A DNA stretch of 38,060 bases from CAIKMD01 sp035605975 (GTDB lineage: Bacteria; Pseudomonadota; Alphaproteobacteria; ATCC43930; CGMCC-115725). A program made the position numbers and the translations under genes. A model generated the notes under the pieces. That model did no database searches and was not told the origin of the DNA. It saw nothing but the letters and a program-made list of their open reading frames with translations. The DNA is taken from NCBI GenBank assembly GCA_035605975.1, contig DATNGG010000110.1:1-38060 (forward strand), read 5' to 3'. This document shows, in pieces, positions 27,057-38,038 of the stretch (position 1 is the stretch's first letter; every line of letters begins with the position of its first letter).

Positions 27057-27971
27057 TCAGTCGCCGGCGGCGAGCTCGGCCTTGACCTGCGTCAGCAGGC
27101 GCTCCGCCTCGCTGCCCTGAATCTTCGCGATGTCGTCCTGATATTTGAGCAGCACGCCGAGCGTGTCGTTGATCGCCTCGGGCGTGAGCGCCAGGACATC
27201 GAGCTGCGTCAGCGCATGCGCCCAGTCGATCGTCTCGGCGACGCCCGGCAGCTTGAAGAGGTCTTGCGTCTTGCGCAGCTTTTGGACGAAGGCGACGACC
27301 TCGCGGCTCAGCGCGCCGGCCGCTTCGGGCGCTTTCAGCTTCAGGATTTCGATCTCGCGCTCGGCGCTCGGATAATCGATCCAATAGTAAAAGCAGCGCC
27401 GCTTCAGCGCGTCATGAATCTCGCGCGTGCGGTTGGAGGTGATGATGACGATCGGCGGATGATCCGCCCTGATCGTGCCGATCTCGGGGATCGTGATCTG
27501 ATAATCCGACAACACTTCGAGGAGGAACGCCTCGAAAGGCTCGTCGGTGCGGTCGAGCTCGTCGATCAGCAGAACCGGCGCGCCTTCGACGCTCGGCTCC
27601 AAGGCCTGGAGCAGGGGCCGCTTGATCAGAAACCGGTCGGTGAAGATTTCCTCCTCGACCGTGTCCTTGCTCGCGCTGCCGCTTTCGGCGAGGCGTATTT
27701 CGATCATCTGCCGCGGGTAATTCCATTCATAGACCGCCGAAGCGAGATCGAGCCCTTCATAGCATTGCAAGCGGATCAGCCGGCGGCCGAGCGTCTCGGC
27801 CAGCACCTTGGCGATCTCGGTCTTGCCGACGCCCGCTTCGCCCTCGAGAAAGAGCGGACGGTTGAGAGTCAGGGAAAGATAGATCGCGGTCGCGAGGCTG
27901 CGGTCGCTGACATATTTGCCGCGGCTCAAAAGGGCGAGGGTGTCGCTGACCGAACGGGGCGGGGTTGCCAT
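27057..27971 (-). CDS. coxD: MoxR-family AAA+ ATPase, CoxD-like
   Basis: 304 residues. Walker A is GEAGVGKT (44-51) and Walker B is VLLIDE (133-138). Sensor 1 is IVIITSNRTREIHDALKRRCFYYWIDYP, which carries the arginine finger region. MoxR ATPases partner with VWA proteins as metal-insertion or maturation chaperones; the next gene is exactly such a VWA protein. The frame is open to 28055, but the ATG at 27971 with MATPPRSV is the best family start, although no strong ribosome site precedes it. First gene of the maturation block. Confidence 0.92.
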   Translation of the reverse strand: MATPPRSVSDTLALLSRGKYVSDRSLATAIYLSLTLNRPLFLEGEAGVGKTEIAKVLAETLGRRLIRLQCYEGLDLASAVYEWNYPRQMIEIRLAESGSASKDTVEEEIFTDRFLIKRPLLQALEPSVEGAPVLLIDELDRTDEPFEAFLLEVLSDYQITIPEIGTIRADHPPIVIITSNRTREIHDALKRRCFYYWIDYPSAEREIEILKLKAPEAAGALSREVVAFVQKLRKTQDLFKLPGVAETIDWAHALTQLDVLALTPEAINDTLGVLLKYQDDIAKIQGSEAERLLTQVKAELAAGD

Positions 27972-28094
27972 GAGAACCCGGAATGCTGACAGGGCGAAGA
28001 GGGGTTGTTTTAGAGGAAAGCCGCGCCGGCTCCAAGCCCTGGGCCTGAGACGCAACGCAAATGGTGCGATGCGGCATCGGCGCGTGCCGCGCGG

Positions 28095-28253
28095 TCATTT
28101 CGTCGGCTTGGGTTGCGGTGTCACATCGTCGCGCTCGCGCCGCGGCTCGCCGATGCGTTCGCCGACATTGAAGGCCGGCGGATCGCTTGCGGGAAAGCTA
28201 TCGGCGCCCTGCTCGTCCACCAGCAAATCGTGCTCGTCTTTGCGCTTGGCCAT
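28095..28253 (-). CDS. Small PASDPPA-motif protein
   Basis: 52 residues, too short for ordinary gene callers, but well supported. AAGGAGG lies seven bases before the ATG at 28253 and the frame runs cleanly to a TGA at 28095. The sequence starts MAKRKDEHDLLVDEQ, then the conserved core DSFPASDPPA (19-28), and a charged tail ending in PKPTK. Many bacteria encode a small hydrophilic protein with this PASDPP core; its function is unknown to me. It is divergent from the luciferase-like gene and about 125 bases upstream of the MoxR gene on the same strand. Confidence 0.85.
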   Translation of the reverse strand: MAKRKDEHDLLVDEQGADSFPASDPPAFNVGERIGEPRRERDDVTPQPKPTK

Positions 28254-28392
28254 GGACCTGCCTCCTTGGCTCGGCTGGGGCTCGTCCTAACATGGGGTTG
28301 CGGCCGGCGCTTTGCGACCGCCGGGTGAAAACATCGCCACCGCGTGCTATCGTCGCAGCCAGCAACAAACACGCCGGGATGGATGAGAGCGG

Positions 28393-29493
28393 ATGGCGGA
28401 AATCGATTTTGCCTTGTGGGATGCGGTCGGCGGCTATTCGTCTTCGGACGAGGTAATGGCCGATGTCTATGACGAGCACATCGCGCTCGCCCGCGAGATC
28501 GAAGCCGCGGGCTGGCATTCCTACTTCGTCATCGAGCATCAGAACTCGCCGATCGGACGCATCACTGCGCCGAGCGTCTACCTGACCGCGGTGGCGCGCG
28601 CGACGAGCAAGCTGCGGATCGGCGCCATGATGTGGCAGCTGCCCTTCTATCACCCGATCCGGCTCGCGCAGGAGGTGGCGATGCTCGACCACCTGTCGCG
28701 CGGACGGGTGGAGTTCGGCACCGGCATCGGCGTGCATGAGCACGAATTCATGCGCTGGGGCATGGATTTCTACCAGCGCGCGGCGATCTCGGGCGAGGTA
28801 ATGCAGATCGTCAAGATGGCCTGGACCCAGGACGAGGTCACCTTCAAGGGCAAGTATTTCCAGCTCGACGAGGCGCTGCCGCAGCCCAAGCCGTTCCAGA
28901 AGCCGCATCCGCCGATTTGGGCCGCGGTGCACAGCGACGCCGCGATCGAGTTCGCCGCGAAGAACAATCTCCATGTGTCGCAGAATCTCGATACCGACGA
29001 AGTGGTGGCGCGGAAATTCGACCTTTACCGCAAGATCTGGCGCGACTGCCGCCACGCCGGACCAATGCCGCGCATCTTCCTGCAGCGCCAGTTCCACGTC
29101 GCCGAGACCGACGAGAAGGCGCATGAAGAGGCACGCCAATTCCTCGCGGCGCGCGAGGGCGGCGCGGTGCCTGTCGGCGGTGGCCCGCTCGAGAAGACGC
29201 GCATCGGCTGGGGCACGCATGCGCGCGGCATGGGCCGTGACAGCGAGCGGCCCGACGACAAGGCGCGCGGCGAGACCATCGCCAAATCGGCGAAGAGCTA
29301 CGAGTTCAGCCTCGAAAGCGGGCTCGCCATCGTCGGCAGCCCCGAGACCGTCATTCGCACCCTGAAGGACAGCAAGAAGCGCATCGGCTACGACATCATG
29401 TGCGCCAACCACGAGATCGGGCGCATGCCGAACGCGATGGTGCGGAATTCCATTCGCCTGATGGGCGAGAAGGTGGTGCCGGCCTTCAAATAG
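28393..29493 (+). CDS. LLM class flavin-dependent oxidoreductase (luciferase-like)
   Basis: 366 residues, a TIM-barrel bacterial luciferase-like fold. Marks are WHSYFVIEHQNSPIGRITAPSVYLTAVARATSKLRIGAMMWQLPFYHPIRLAQEVAMLDH near the start, then SRGRVEFGTGIGVHEHEF, and FKGKYFQLDEALPQPKPFQKPHPPIW. Such enzymes use reduced FMN or F420 to oxidise a small organic substrate with oxygen. Substrate and flavin supplier are unknown. The ATG at 28393 fits the beta-1 strand start IDFALWDAV. DUF2937 follows 50 bases later on the same strand. Confidence 0.9.
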   Translation: MAEIDFALWDAVGGYSSSDEVMADVYDEHIALAREIEAAGWHSYFVIEHQNSPIGRITAPSVYLTAVARATSKLRIGAMMWQLPFYHPIRLAQEVAMLDHLSRGRVEFGTGIGVHEHEFMRWGMDFYQRAAISGEVMQIVKMAWTQDEVTFKGKYFQLDEALPQPKPFQKPHPPIWAAVHSDAAIEFAAKNNLHVSQNLDTDEVVARKFDLYRKIWRDCRHAGPMPRIFLQRQFHVAETDEKAHEEARQFLAAREGGAVPVGGGPLEKTRIGWGTHARGMGRDSERPDDKARGETIAKSAKSYEFSLESGLAIVGSPETVIRTLKDSKKRIGYDIMCANHEIGRMPNAMVRNSIRLMGEKVVPAFK

Positions 29494-29543
29494 GGCCGCG
29501 CGCCGCCGCGCAATTGCCACAAAGCCCCGGCAAGGCTTCGCGC

Positions 29544-30095
29544 ATGAGGCTGATCAGACGCTGGCTCTCGGGCGGTTTCGGGCTTGGCTTTGCGCTGCTC
29601 TGCGGCGTTCTCGCCATGCAGGCGCCGGCCTTTACCGCTGCCTATGGGACGGCACTGCTGCAGGTCGCGGCTGACGCGCGGCGCGATATCGATCAGCGCG
29701 AGGACTCCGCGCGCCAATATTACGGCATTGCGGCGCGCGAGGACGATGCCGTGGTCGACGCACTGAAGGCGCGGGAGCCGTCCAATGCCGAGAGCCTGGC
29801 GCGCTCGATCGCCCATGCGGGGCGTCTCGGCGCGGCCTATGGCAAAATCGCGCAAAGCCCGGCTCTGCTGCGGCCGATCGCGGCGCTGACGGATGCCGCG
29901 AATGACCCCGAGGGCGACAAGGCCGCGATCTGGCGGCTGTCCTGGCAAAGCTTTACGCCGCGGATCGATTTGAGCGTGGCCGCGGTGATTTATGGCTTCG
30001 CCGGGTTGATGCTGGGCTCGCTCGTCGCCGAGCTGGTCGCGGCGGCGCTCGCTCGAGCGATGCGGCGGCGGGTCCCGCCGCGCGGTTATCCTTAA
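29544..30095 (+). CDS. DUF2937 family membrane protein
   Basis: 183 residues. An N-terminal hydrophobic segment (about 10-28) and a C-terminal helix (about 143-165, IYGFAGLMLGSLVAELVAAAL) bracket a helical periplasmic-like region (about 35-130). The order matches DUF2937, a family of uncharacterised inner-membrane proteins. The upstream open frame runs into the luciferase-like gene; the ATG at 29544 fits the typical MRLIRRWL start. No function can be stated. Confidence 0.8.
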   Translation: MRLIRRWLSGGFGLGFALLCGVLAMQAPAFTAAYGTALLQVAADARRDIDQREDSARQYYGIAAREDDAVVDALKAREPSNAESLARSIAHAGRLGAAYGKIAQSPALLRPIAALTDAANDPEGDKAAIWRLSWQSFTPRIDLSVAAVIYGFAGLMLGSLVAELVAAALARAMRRRVPPRGYP

Positions 30096-30113
30096 GCGGG
30101 CAGCCGGGCCTTG

Positions 30114-30308
30114 CTAGCTTCGCCGCCGGCTGCGGCTCCGGCTGCTGCCGCTCTTTTTGCGCCGGCGCGATTGTCCCGATTCCGACATGGCGATCGCGAC
30201 GGCTTGGCGGCGGCTCTTGACCTTGCGGCCAGATCCGCTCTTCAGCTTGCGGTGCTTGTATTCACGCATGACGCGCGAGACTTTTTTCTTCTGCCGCGGT
30301 GAAGCCAT
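30114..30308 (-). CDS. DUF6496 family basic protein
   Basis: 64 residues, strongly basic. The core KVSRVMREYKHRKLKSGSGRKVKSRRQAVAIAMSESG is the DUF6496 pattern seen in many proteobacteria, followed by an Arg/Ser-rich tail (RRRKKSGSSRSRSRRRS). Charge suggests nucleic-acid binding, but the function is unproven. CGGAGG lies seven bases before the ATG at 30308, which is strong support for a real gene. It converges with the DUF2937 gene. Confidence 0.85.
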   Translation of the reverse strand: MASPRQKKKVSRVMREYKHRKLKSGSGRKVKSRRQAVAIAMSESGQSRRRKKSGSSRSRSRRRS

Positions 30309-30464
30309 GGCGCAACCTCCGTCGAGTGATGCACATAAAATGCGCGAAACGCGGGCACGGTTCCTAAAGCGGACGTTGCAGTAGCGCTTGGCGGGAGAAT
30401 GAGGCTCCTTGCGGCGCTCTCTCCTCCCTGTCTTCCGTCGCGGCCCAAGAGGCCGCGCGGCGGC

Positions 30465-31475
30465 CTACTTCACGAACTCGTTGGTGAAGATCTTGTCATA
30501 GGATGGCAGCTTCTCGCTCGCCTTCATGAAGCCCGCTTCGACATTCATGTCGTCCGCCGCGGAGAGGCCCTTGGCATCGAGCAGCGGCGGCGAGGGCGTC
30601 GCCTCGAGCGTGTGCTCGAAAGCCTGCGCCAGCACGGCCGGGTCCTTGACATTGAGGCGCTTGCCCAGCATCGCCATCGCTTCCTTGGGATGCTGGTGCA
30701 TGAAGGCATTGGCCTTGACCATCGCCGCGCCCATCTTGACGCAGAGCGAGCGGTGATCGGTGCAAAGCTGCCGGCGCGTCATCAGCACGTTGGCGGCGAT
30801 ATGGGCGAGCGAGGGCGGATCGATCTTGCCGGTGGTGCCGTCGGCGACCACCACCGCCAAGCCCTCTTGCAGCATTTGCTCGATGACCGGTGGGCCGCTG
30901 GAGACGCCGTCGATCGCGTTGCGCTGCAGCGCGCCGACCTGGTCGGGCGGCGAAATGCCGGCGACGACCATGTCCTTCTCGGCATCGAGCCCGCCGAGCT
31001 TCGCGATCAGCTTCAGATAGGCATGCGGGATCGCGTTGATCGCCCCGACCCCCATGCGCAGCCCCTTCAACACCTTGGCGCGCTCGGGTAGCGACGCCTT
31101 GGGATCGAAATGCCGCTGCTCCGCGGCGCTCTTGCTGATGAGCACCCAGAATCCGGTGCGATCGTAAGTGTTGGCGATGCCGATGAGCGGCTGGCCGCGG
31201 GCGGCGGCGCGCGTCAGGGTGACGCCCGAGGAGAAGGAGAAATCGATCGAGCCGGCGATGACCGCGTTGGCGGAGCCGATGCCGGTGATCACCTGCTGCG
31301 TCACTTCGAGGCCTTCGCTTTTGAAGATGCCGGCATCCTCGGCGATATAGGCCGTCGAGAAGATGAGCGCGCGGGCGGGCAGGGCAAGCGTCGTCTTCTC
31401 GGTTTGAGCCTGCGCCGATAGACCCGCGGCGAGCGTCAGGATGGTTGCCGCAGCGAGAGTGCGGAGCATGCTCAT
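30465..31475 (-). CDS. ABC transporter substrate-binding protein (NitT/TauT/SsuA, NMT1-like)
   Basis: 336 residues. Signal peptide MSMLRTLAAATILTLAAGLSAQAQ, then the periplasmic binding fold with LPARALIFSTAYIAEDAGIFKSEGLEV and GSIDFSFSSGVTLTRAAARGQ, as in the sulfonate/nitrate/taurine and thiamine-precursor binding proteins. GGGGGGA lies about nine bases before the ATG at 31475. No permease or ATPase gene is nearby, so the partner is elsewhere or it works alone. A terminator separates it from coxM, so it has its own transcript despite lying downstream of the hydroxylase genes. Confidence 0.88.
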   Translation of the reverse strand: MSMLRTLAAATILTLAAGLSAQAQTEKTTLALPARALIFSTAYIAEDAGIFKSEGLEVTQQVITGIGSANAVIAGSIDFSFSSGVTLTRAAARGQPLIGIANTYDRTGFWVLISKSAAEQRHFDPKASLPERAKVLKGLRMGVGAINAIPHAYLKLIAKLGGLDAEKDMVVAGISPPDQVGALQRNAIDGVSSGPPVIEQMLQEGLAVVVADGTTGKIDPPSLAHIAANVLMTRRQLCTDHRSLCVKMGAAMVKANAFMHQHPKEAMAMLGKRLNVKDPAVLAQAFEHTLEATPSPPLLDAKGLSAADDMNVEAGFMKASEKLPSYDKIFTNEFVK

Positions 31476-31580
31476 GATCGTCGTTCCCCCCAAATTCGTA
31501 TCAGCGCGAGAGGATGCCCGCCTTTTGCCGGTGGGACAAGGCGATTCCGGGGGGGCGGCGTACACACCCGCGCGGTGCAA

Positions 31581-31608
31581 GAAAAAGGGCGCCGCAAGGG
31601 CGCCCTTT
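31581..31608 (-). terminator. Strong intrinsic terminator after coxM
   Basis: On the reverse strand a perfect 10-base stem AAAGGGCGCC / GGCGCCCTTT around a five-base loop is followed by TTTTTC. It starts 26 bases after the coxM stop, so it ends the coxG-S-L-M transcript and isolates the binding-protein gene. Confidence 0.85.
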
Positions 31609-31633
31609 CCGCGAAGGAAGCTTTGGCCGAACG

Positions 31634-32431
31634 TCAGCCGGCGGCGGCCGCCACGGCGCGCCGCGCCATCACGCCGACGAGATGCGCGCGATATTCGGCG
31701 CTCGCATGGATGTCGGAGTTGAGCCCGTCCTGCTTTTGCGCGATGGACTTGATCGCATCGGCCGTGAAGGATTTGGCGAGCGCCGCCTCCATATCCTTTT
31801 GGCGGAACACCACCGGCCCGGCGCCTGTGACGGCGACGCGGATATTGCCGCCGGTCTTTGCCACGAACACGCCGACGATCGCATAGCGCGAGGCGGGGTT
31901 CGGGAATTTCATATAGGCCGCCTTCTCGGGGATCGGATAAGAGAAGGAGGTAATGATCTCGCCATCTTCCAGCGCGGTCTCGAACATGCCCTTGAAGAAA
32001 TCGTCGGCGGCGATCTTGCGCTTGTTGGTGATGACCGTCGCGTTGAGCGCGAGCACGGCCGAGGGATAATCCGCCGCCGGGTCGTTGTTGGCGACCGAGC
32101 CGCCCATCGTGCCGCGGTTACGCACCGCCGGATCGCCGATATGCGAGGCGAGATAGGCGAGGGCCGGGATCGCGCTCTTCACCACATCGGAATTGGCGAC
32201 GTCGAAATGCCGCGTCATCGCGCCGACGACGATGGCGTTGCCGTCCTTCTTGATGCCTTTGAGGTCCGCGATCTTGCCGAGATCGACGATGTCCGAGGGC
32301 TTGGCGAGGCGCTGCTTCAAGGTCGGGATCAGCGTCATCCCGCCCGCCATCAGCTTGCCTTCCTCGGCGCCGGTCACGAGCTTGGCGGCCTCGTCGACGT
32401 TTTTCGCCTGGTGATAGTTGAAGTTGTACAT
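31634..32431 (-). CDS. coxM: Molybdenum hydroxylase FAD-binding subunit (CoxM-like)
   Basis: 265 residues, the medium subunit carrying FAD. It has the vanillyl-oxidase-type motif KLMAGGMTLIP, then AAIPALAYLASHIGDPAVRNRGTMGGSVANNDPAADYP, the conserved FAD loop with GTMGGS, and VVTGEDFFKG-like KRKIAADDFFKGMFETAL. It passes electrons from the small subunit to FAD and then to a quinone or O2. A good ribosome site (AAGGGA, eight bases) precedes the ATG at 32431. Last gene of the structural block. Confidence 0.92.
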   Translation of the reverse strand: MYNFNYHQAKNVDEAAKLVTGAEEGKLMAGGMTLIPTLKQRLAKPSDIVDLGKIADLKGIKKDGNAIVVGAMTRHFDVANSDVVKSAIPALAYLASHIGDPAVRNRGTMGGSVANNDPAADYPSAVLALNATVITNKRKIAADDFFKGMFETALEDGEIITSFSYPIPEKAAYMKFPNPASRYAIVGVFVAKTGGNIRVAVTGAGPVVFRQKDMEAALAKSFTADAIKSIAQKQDGLNSDIHASAEYRAHLVGVMARRAVAAAAG

Positions 32432-32476
32432 CGTTCAGCTCCCTTCGAATCTTGGCCCTTGGCGGCGCGGACCGGC

Positions 32477-34858
<2,382 letters not shown>

Positions 34859-34859
34859 G

Positions 34860-35333
<474 letters not shown>

Positions 35334-35416
35334 TCGTCTCTCTCCCTCGTTGCAGCCCCTTGAGCCCAAGTTTCGTGCGCGGCGGCGCTCCGGTCAAGCG
35401 CCCCGGACGGCAATCC

Positions 35417-36091
35417 TCAGCCGCGCGTGAAGAAATAGAGGATGATGATCACCACCGCTGCGAGGATCGCGACCCAGAGCATCGGCGAGACGCGCTTTGA
35501 CGGCGGCGAGGGCGGCAGCGGCGCCGGTTGCCGCGGCACGGGCTGGGCCGCGGCCGTCGCTGCCGGTTGCGGCGCAGCTTGAGCCGGCGCGGCTTGCGCG
35601 GGCGCCGCGGGCTCGGGCGCGGCGGGTGCAGCCGCGGCAGGGGCCGGCGCGGGGCCACCGACGATCTCGGCGAATTTGGCGAAGAAATTCTCGGCCATCT
35701 GGCGCGCGGTCGCGTCGATGAGGCGCGAGCCGATCTGCGCGAGCTTGCCGCCGACATTGGCCTCGACGACATAGCTGAGCTTGGTCGCGCCGCCATCATC
35801 GGCGAGCTTCACCGTGGCGCCGCCCTTGGCGAAGCCGGCCGGTCCGCCCGTGCCTTCGCCCGAGATGCGGTAACCGTTCGGCGGATCGAGATCCGAGAGC
35901 GTGACCTTGCCGCCGAAGCGCGCGCTCACCGGTCCGACTTTCGCGCGCACGCTCGCCGTCATCTCGGTCGGCGAGAGCTTCTCGATCTTCTCGCAGCCCG
36001 GAATGCACTGCTTCAGGATGTCCGGGTCGTTGAGCGCTTCCCAGACTTTCTGGCGCGGTGCCGCGACGCGGTATTCGCCAGTCATGTCCAT
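35417..36091 (-). CDS. coxG: CoxG-like SRPBCC protein, membrane-anchored
   Basis: 224 residues. An SRPBCC/CoxG domain (about 1-145) begins MTGEYRVAAPRQKVWEALNDPDILKQCIPGC and contains EANVGGKLAQIGSRLIDATARQMAENFFAKF. A Pro/Ala-rich linker (about 146-195) and a C-terminal membrane helix (WVAILAAVVIIILYFF) follow. CoxG anchors CO dehydrogenase to the membrane in Oligotropha, so this protein probably docks the hydroxylase. GGAGG lies eight bases before the ATG at 36091. First gene of the structural block. Confidence 0.92.
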   Translation of the reverse strand: MDMTGEYRVAAPRQKVWEALNDPDILKQCIPGCEKIEKLSPTEMTASVRAKVGPVSARFGGKVTLSDLDPPNGYRISGEGTGGPAGFAKGGATVKLADDGGATKLSYVVEANVGGKLAQIGSRLIDATARQMAENFFAKFAEIVGGPAPAPAAAAPAAPEPAAPAQAAPAQAAPQPAATAAAQPVPRQPAPLPPSPPSKRVSPMLWVAILAAVVIIILYFFTRG

Positions 36092-36220
36092 GGTTCGCGC
36101 CTCCGTCTCGTTCTTCTCGAAACCGGCGCGACCGTAGCGCGGCGGTGACGGAGGGGCAAGCGCTCGGCGCGGAAATCCGCGGCCTTGGCTTCGCGCGCCG
36201 CGACATTCATAGTCGCGCGC

Positions 36221-37570
36221 ATGCATGCGCCGAGCGACATGGTTGCGCCGTCGAGCCTCGCCTGGGCGCTTCCCTTTCTCGGTCTTCTGCTCACGATCGC
36301 GCTGGCGCCGCTGCTCGCGCCTCGCGCTTGGCACCGGCATTACGGCAAGGCGGTGCTTGCCTGGGCGCTCGCCTTCGTCCTGCCCGATGCGGCGGTCCGC
36401 GGCGTCGAGAGCGATCTCGCGACCATCCTCGGCACCGCGCTCCACGAGTACCTCCCCTTCATTCTCCTCCTCGGCGCGCTCTTCACCGTCGCCGGAGGCC
36501 TGCGCATCAAAGGAACGCTGCACGGGACGCCGGCGGTCAATGCGCTGCTGCTCGCGATCGGCACCGGCATCGCCAGCGTGATCGGAACGACCGGCGCAAC
36601 GATGGTGATGCTGCGGCCGGTGATCCGCGCCAATCGCCACCGCGCGCAATCAACGCATGTCTTCGTGTTCTTCATCCTGCTCGTCGCGAATATCGGCGGC
36701 GCGTTGACGCCCTTGGGCGACCCGCCGCTCTTCCTGGGCTTTCTCCTCGGCGTGCCGTTCTTCTGGCCGACGATCCATCTCGCCTTGCCCACCTTTTTTC
36801 TCGCGGTCATTCTGCTCGCTTTGTTCTATGGCCTCGACCGGCTCATGCATCGTCGCGCCGGCCGTGGCGAACCGGCGCCCCTCGCAGAGATCGAGCGCCT
36901 CGGCCTCGACGGCAAGATCAATCTTCTGCTGTTGGCGGCGATCGTCGCGATCGTCCTGCTGCGCGCCTTGTGGCATCCTGCGGCGCAGCTCTCCGTGCTC
37001 GGCGTCGCCTGGACGCTCGGCGATGCGCTCGCCGATGCCTTGCTCGCTGGCGTTGCCGTTCTGTCGCTGGCCTTGACCCCGCCAGCGATCCGCAAAGCCA
37101 ATGACTTCGACTGGGGGCCGATGGTCGAGGTGGCGATGCTTTTCGCTGCGATCTTCGTAACGCTGCAGCCGGTGATGGCGATGATTGCCGCGGGTGAGGA
37201 GGGGCCGCTTGCCGCTCTAGCCGCGCGGCTGCACAACGGCTCTCCCGAGCCGACGCTGTTTTATTGGGCGACGGGCGCGCTCTCCGCCTTTCTCGACAAT
37301 GCGCCGACCTATGTCGTGTTCTTCGGATTTGCCGGCGGCGATGCGGCCGCGCTCAGCGGCCCGCTCAGCCCGGTCTTGACCGCGATCTCCTGCGGCGCGG
37401 TCTATTTCGGCGCGCTGAGCTATATCGGCAATGCGCCCAATTTCATGGCGAAGGCCATGATCGAGAACCAGGGCCTCAAAATGCCGAGCTTCTTCGGCTA
37501 TCTCGGCTGGTCTTGCCTCTGCCTCCTGCCCTGGCTCGCGGTCGTCGACCTCCTGTTCTTCCGCCTCTAA
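36221..37570 (+). CDS. Sodium:proton antiporter-like permease (CitMHS/NhaD type)
   Basis: 449 residues with about 12 membrane helices. The pattern is a NhaD-like ion transporter: GTTGATMVMLRPVIRAN, NIGGALTPLGDPPLFLGFLLG (first re-entrant repeat) and SAFLDNAPTYVVFFGFAGG plus GALSYIGNAPNFMAKAMI (second). It probably exchanges Na+ for H+ at the inner membrane. The frame opens at a TTG at 36185; ATGs at 36221 and 36239 are both possible, and 36221 is used. It is divergent from coxG. The tRNA follows about 65 bases after the stop. Confidence 0.88.
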   Translation: MHAPSDMVAPSSLAWALPFLGLLLTIALAPLLAPRAWHRHYGKAVLAWALAFVLPDAAVRGVESDLATILGTALHEYLPFILLLGALFTVAGGLRIKGTLHGTPAVNALLLAIGTGIASVIGTTGATMVMLRPVIRANRHRAQSTHVFVFFILLVANIGGALTPLGDPPLFLGFLLGVPFFWPTIHLALPTFFLAVILLALFYGLDRLMHRRAGRGEPAPLAEIERLGLDGKINLLLLAAIVAIVLLRALWHPAAQLSVLGVAWTLGDALADALLAGVAVLSLALTPPAIRKANDFDWGPMVEVAMLFAAIFVTLQPVMAMIAAGEEGPLAALAARLHNGSPEPTLFYWATGALSAFLDNAPTYVVFFGFAGGDAAALSGPLSPVLTAISCGAVYFGALSYIGNAPNFMAKAMIENQGLKMPSFFGYLGWSCLCLLPWLAVVDLLFFRL

Positions 37571-37634
37571 GGTCGAGCGGCGGCTTGACCCGAGCGCGTC
37601 GTCGGCCATAGAAAGCCTCGCAATTTCGACGGTC

Positions 37635-37711
37635 CGGGGCGTAGCTCAGCCTGGTAGAGCGCCAGCTTTGGGAGCTGGATGCCGGAGGTTCGAATCCTCT
37701 CGCCCCGACCA
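37635..37711 (+). tRNA. tRNA-Pro (anticodon TGG)
   Basis: A 77-base cloverleaf with encoded CCA. Acceptor arms CGGGGCG (37635-37641) and CGCCCCG (37701-37707) pair perfectly. The anticodon stem CCAGC/GCTGG surrounds loop TTTGGGA, putting TGG at 37669-37671. The T-arm has GGAGG TTCGAAT CCTCT. It reads proline codons, chiefly CCA and CCG. Confidence 0.97.
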
Positions 37712-37741
37712 GACGAGACGGCCGCAGCACGAGGGACCGGC

Positions 37742-38038
37742 ATGGCGCGCGCACGCATCTATCGACCGAGCAAGACGGCGATGCAATCCGGCAGGGCGGG
37801 GACGAAGCGTTGGGTCCTCGAATACGAGCCCGCGACGCCGCGCGAGCCCGATCCGCTGATGGGTTGGTCGAGCGCGCGCGACACGCTCAACCAGGTGTGG
37901 CTGCGCTTCGCGACCCTCGATGAGGCCAAGGCTTTCGCCGACAAGCATGGCATCTCCTACGAGGTGGAGCAGCCGCGCGAGCGCGTCTTCAAGCCGAAGA
38001 GCTACGCCGACAATTTCCGCTTCGACCGCACGCAGTGA
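37742..38038 (+). CDS. NADH dehydrogenase (complex I) accessory protein, NDUFS4-like
   Basis: 98 residues. It matches the ETC complex I 18-kDa family: MARARIYRPSKTAMQSG, KRWVLEYEP, LMGWSSARDTLNQVWLRFATLDEAKAFADKHG, and FKPKSYADNFRFDR. In mitochondria NDUFS4 stabilises the NADH-binding module; alphaproteobacteria keep this subunit. The open frame upstream runs through the tRNA, so the ATG at 37742 is the true start. The gene's place right after tRNA-Pro is a known arrangement in alphaproteobacteria. Confidence 0.93.
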   Translation: MARARIYRPSKTAMQSGRAGTKRWVLEYEPATPREPDPLMGWSSARDTLNQVWLRFATLDEAKAFADKHGISYEVEQPRERVFKPKSYADNFRFDRTQ

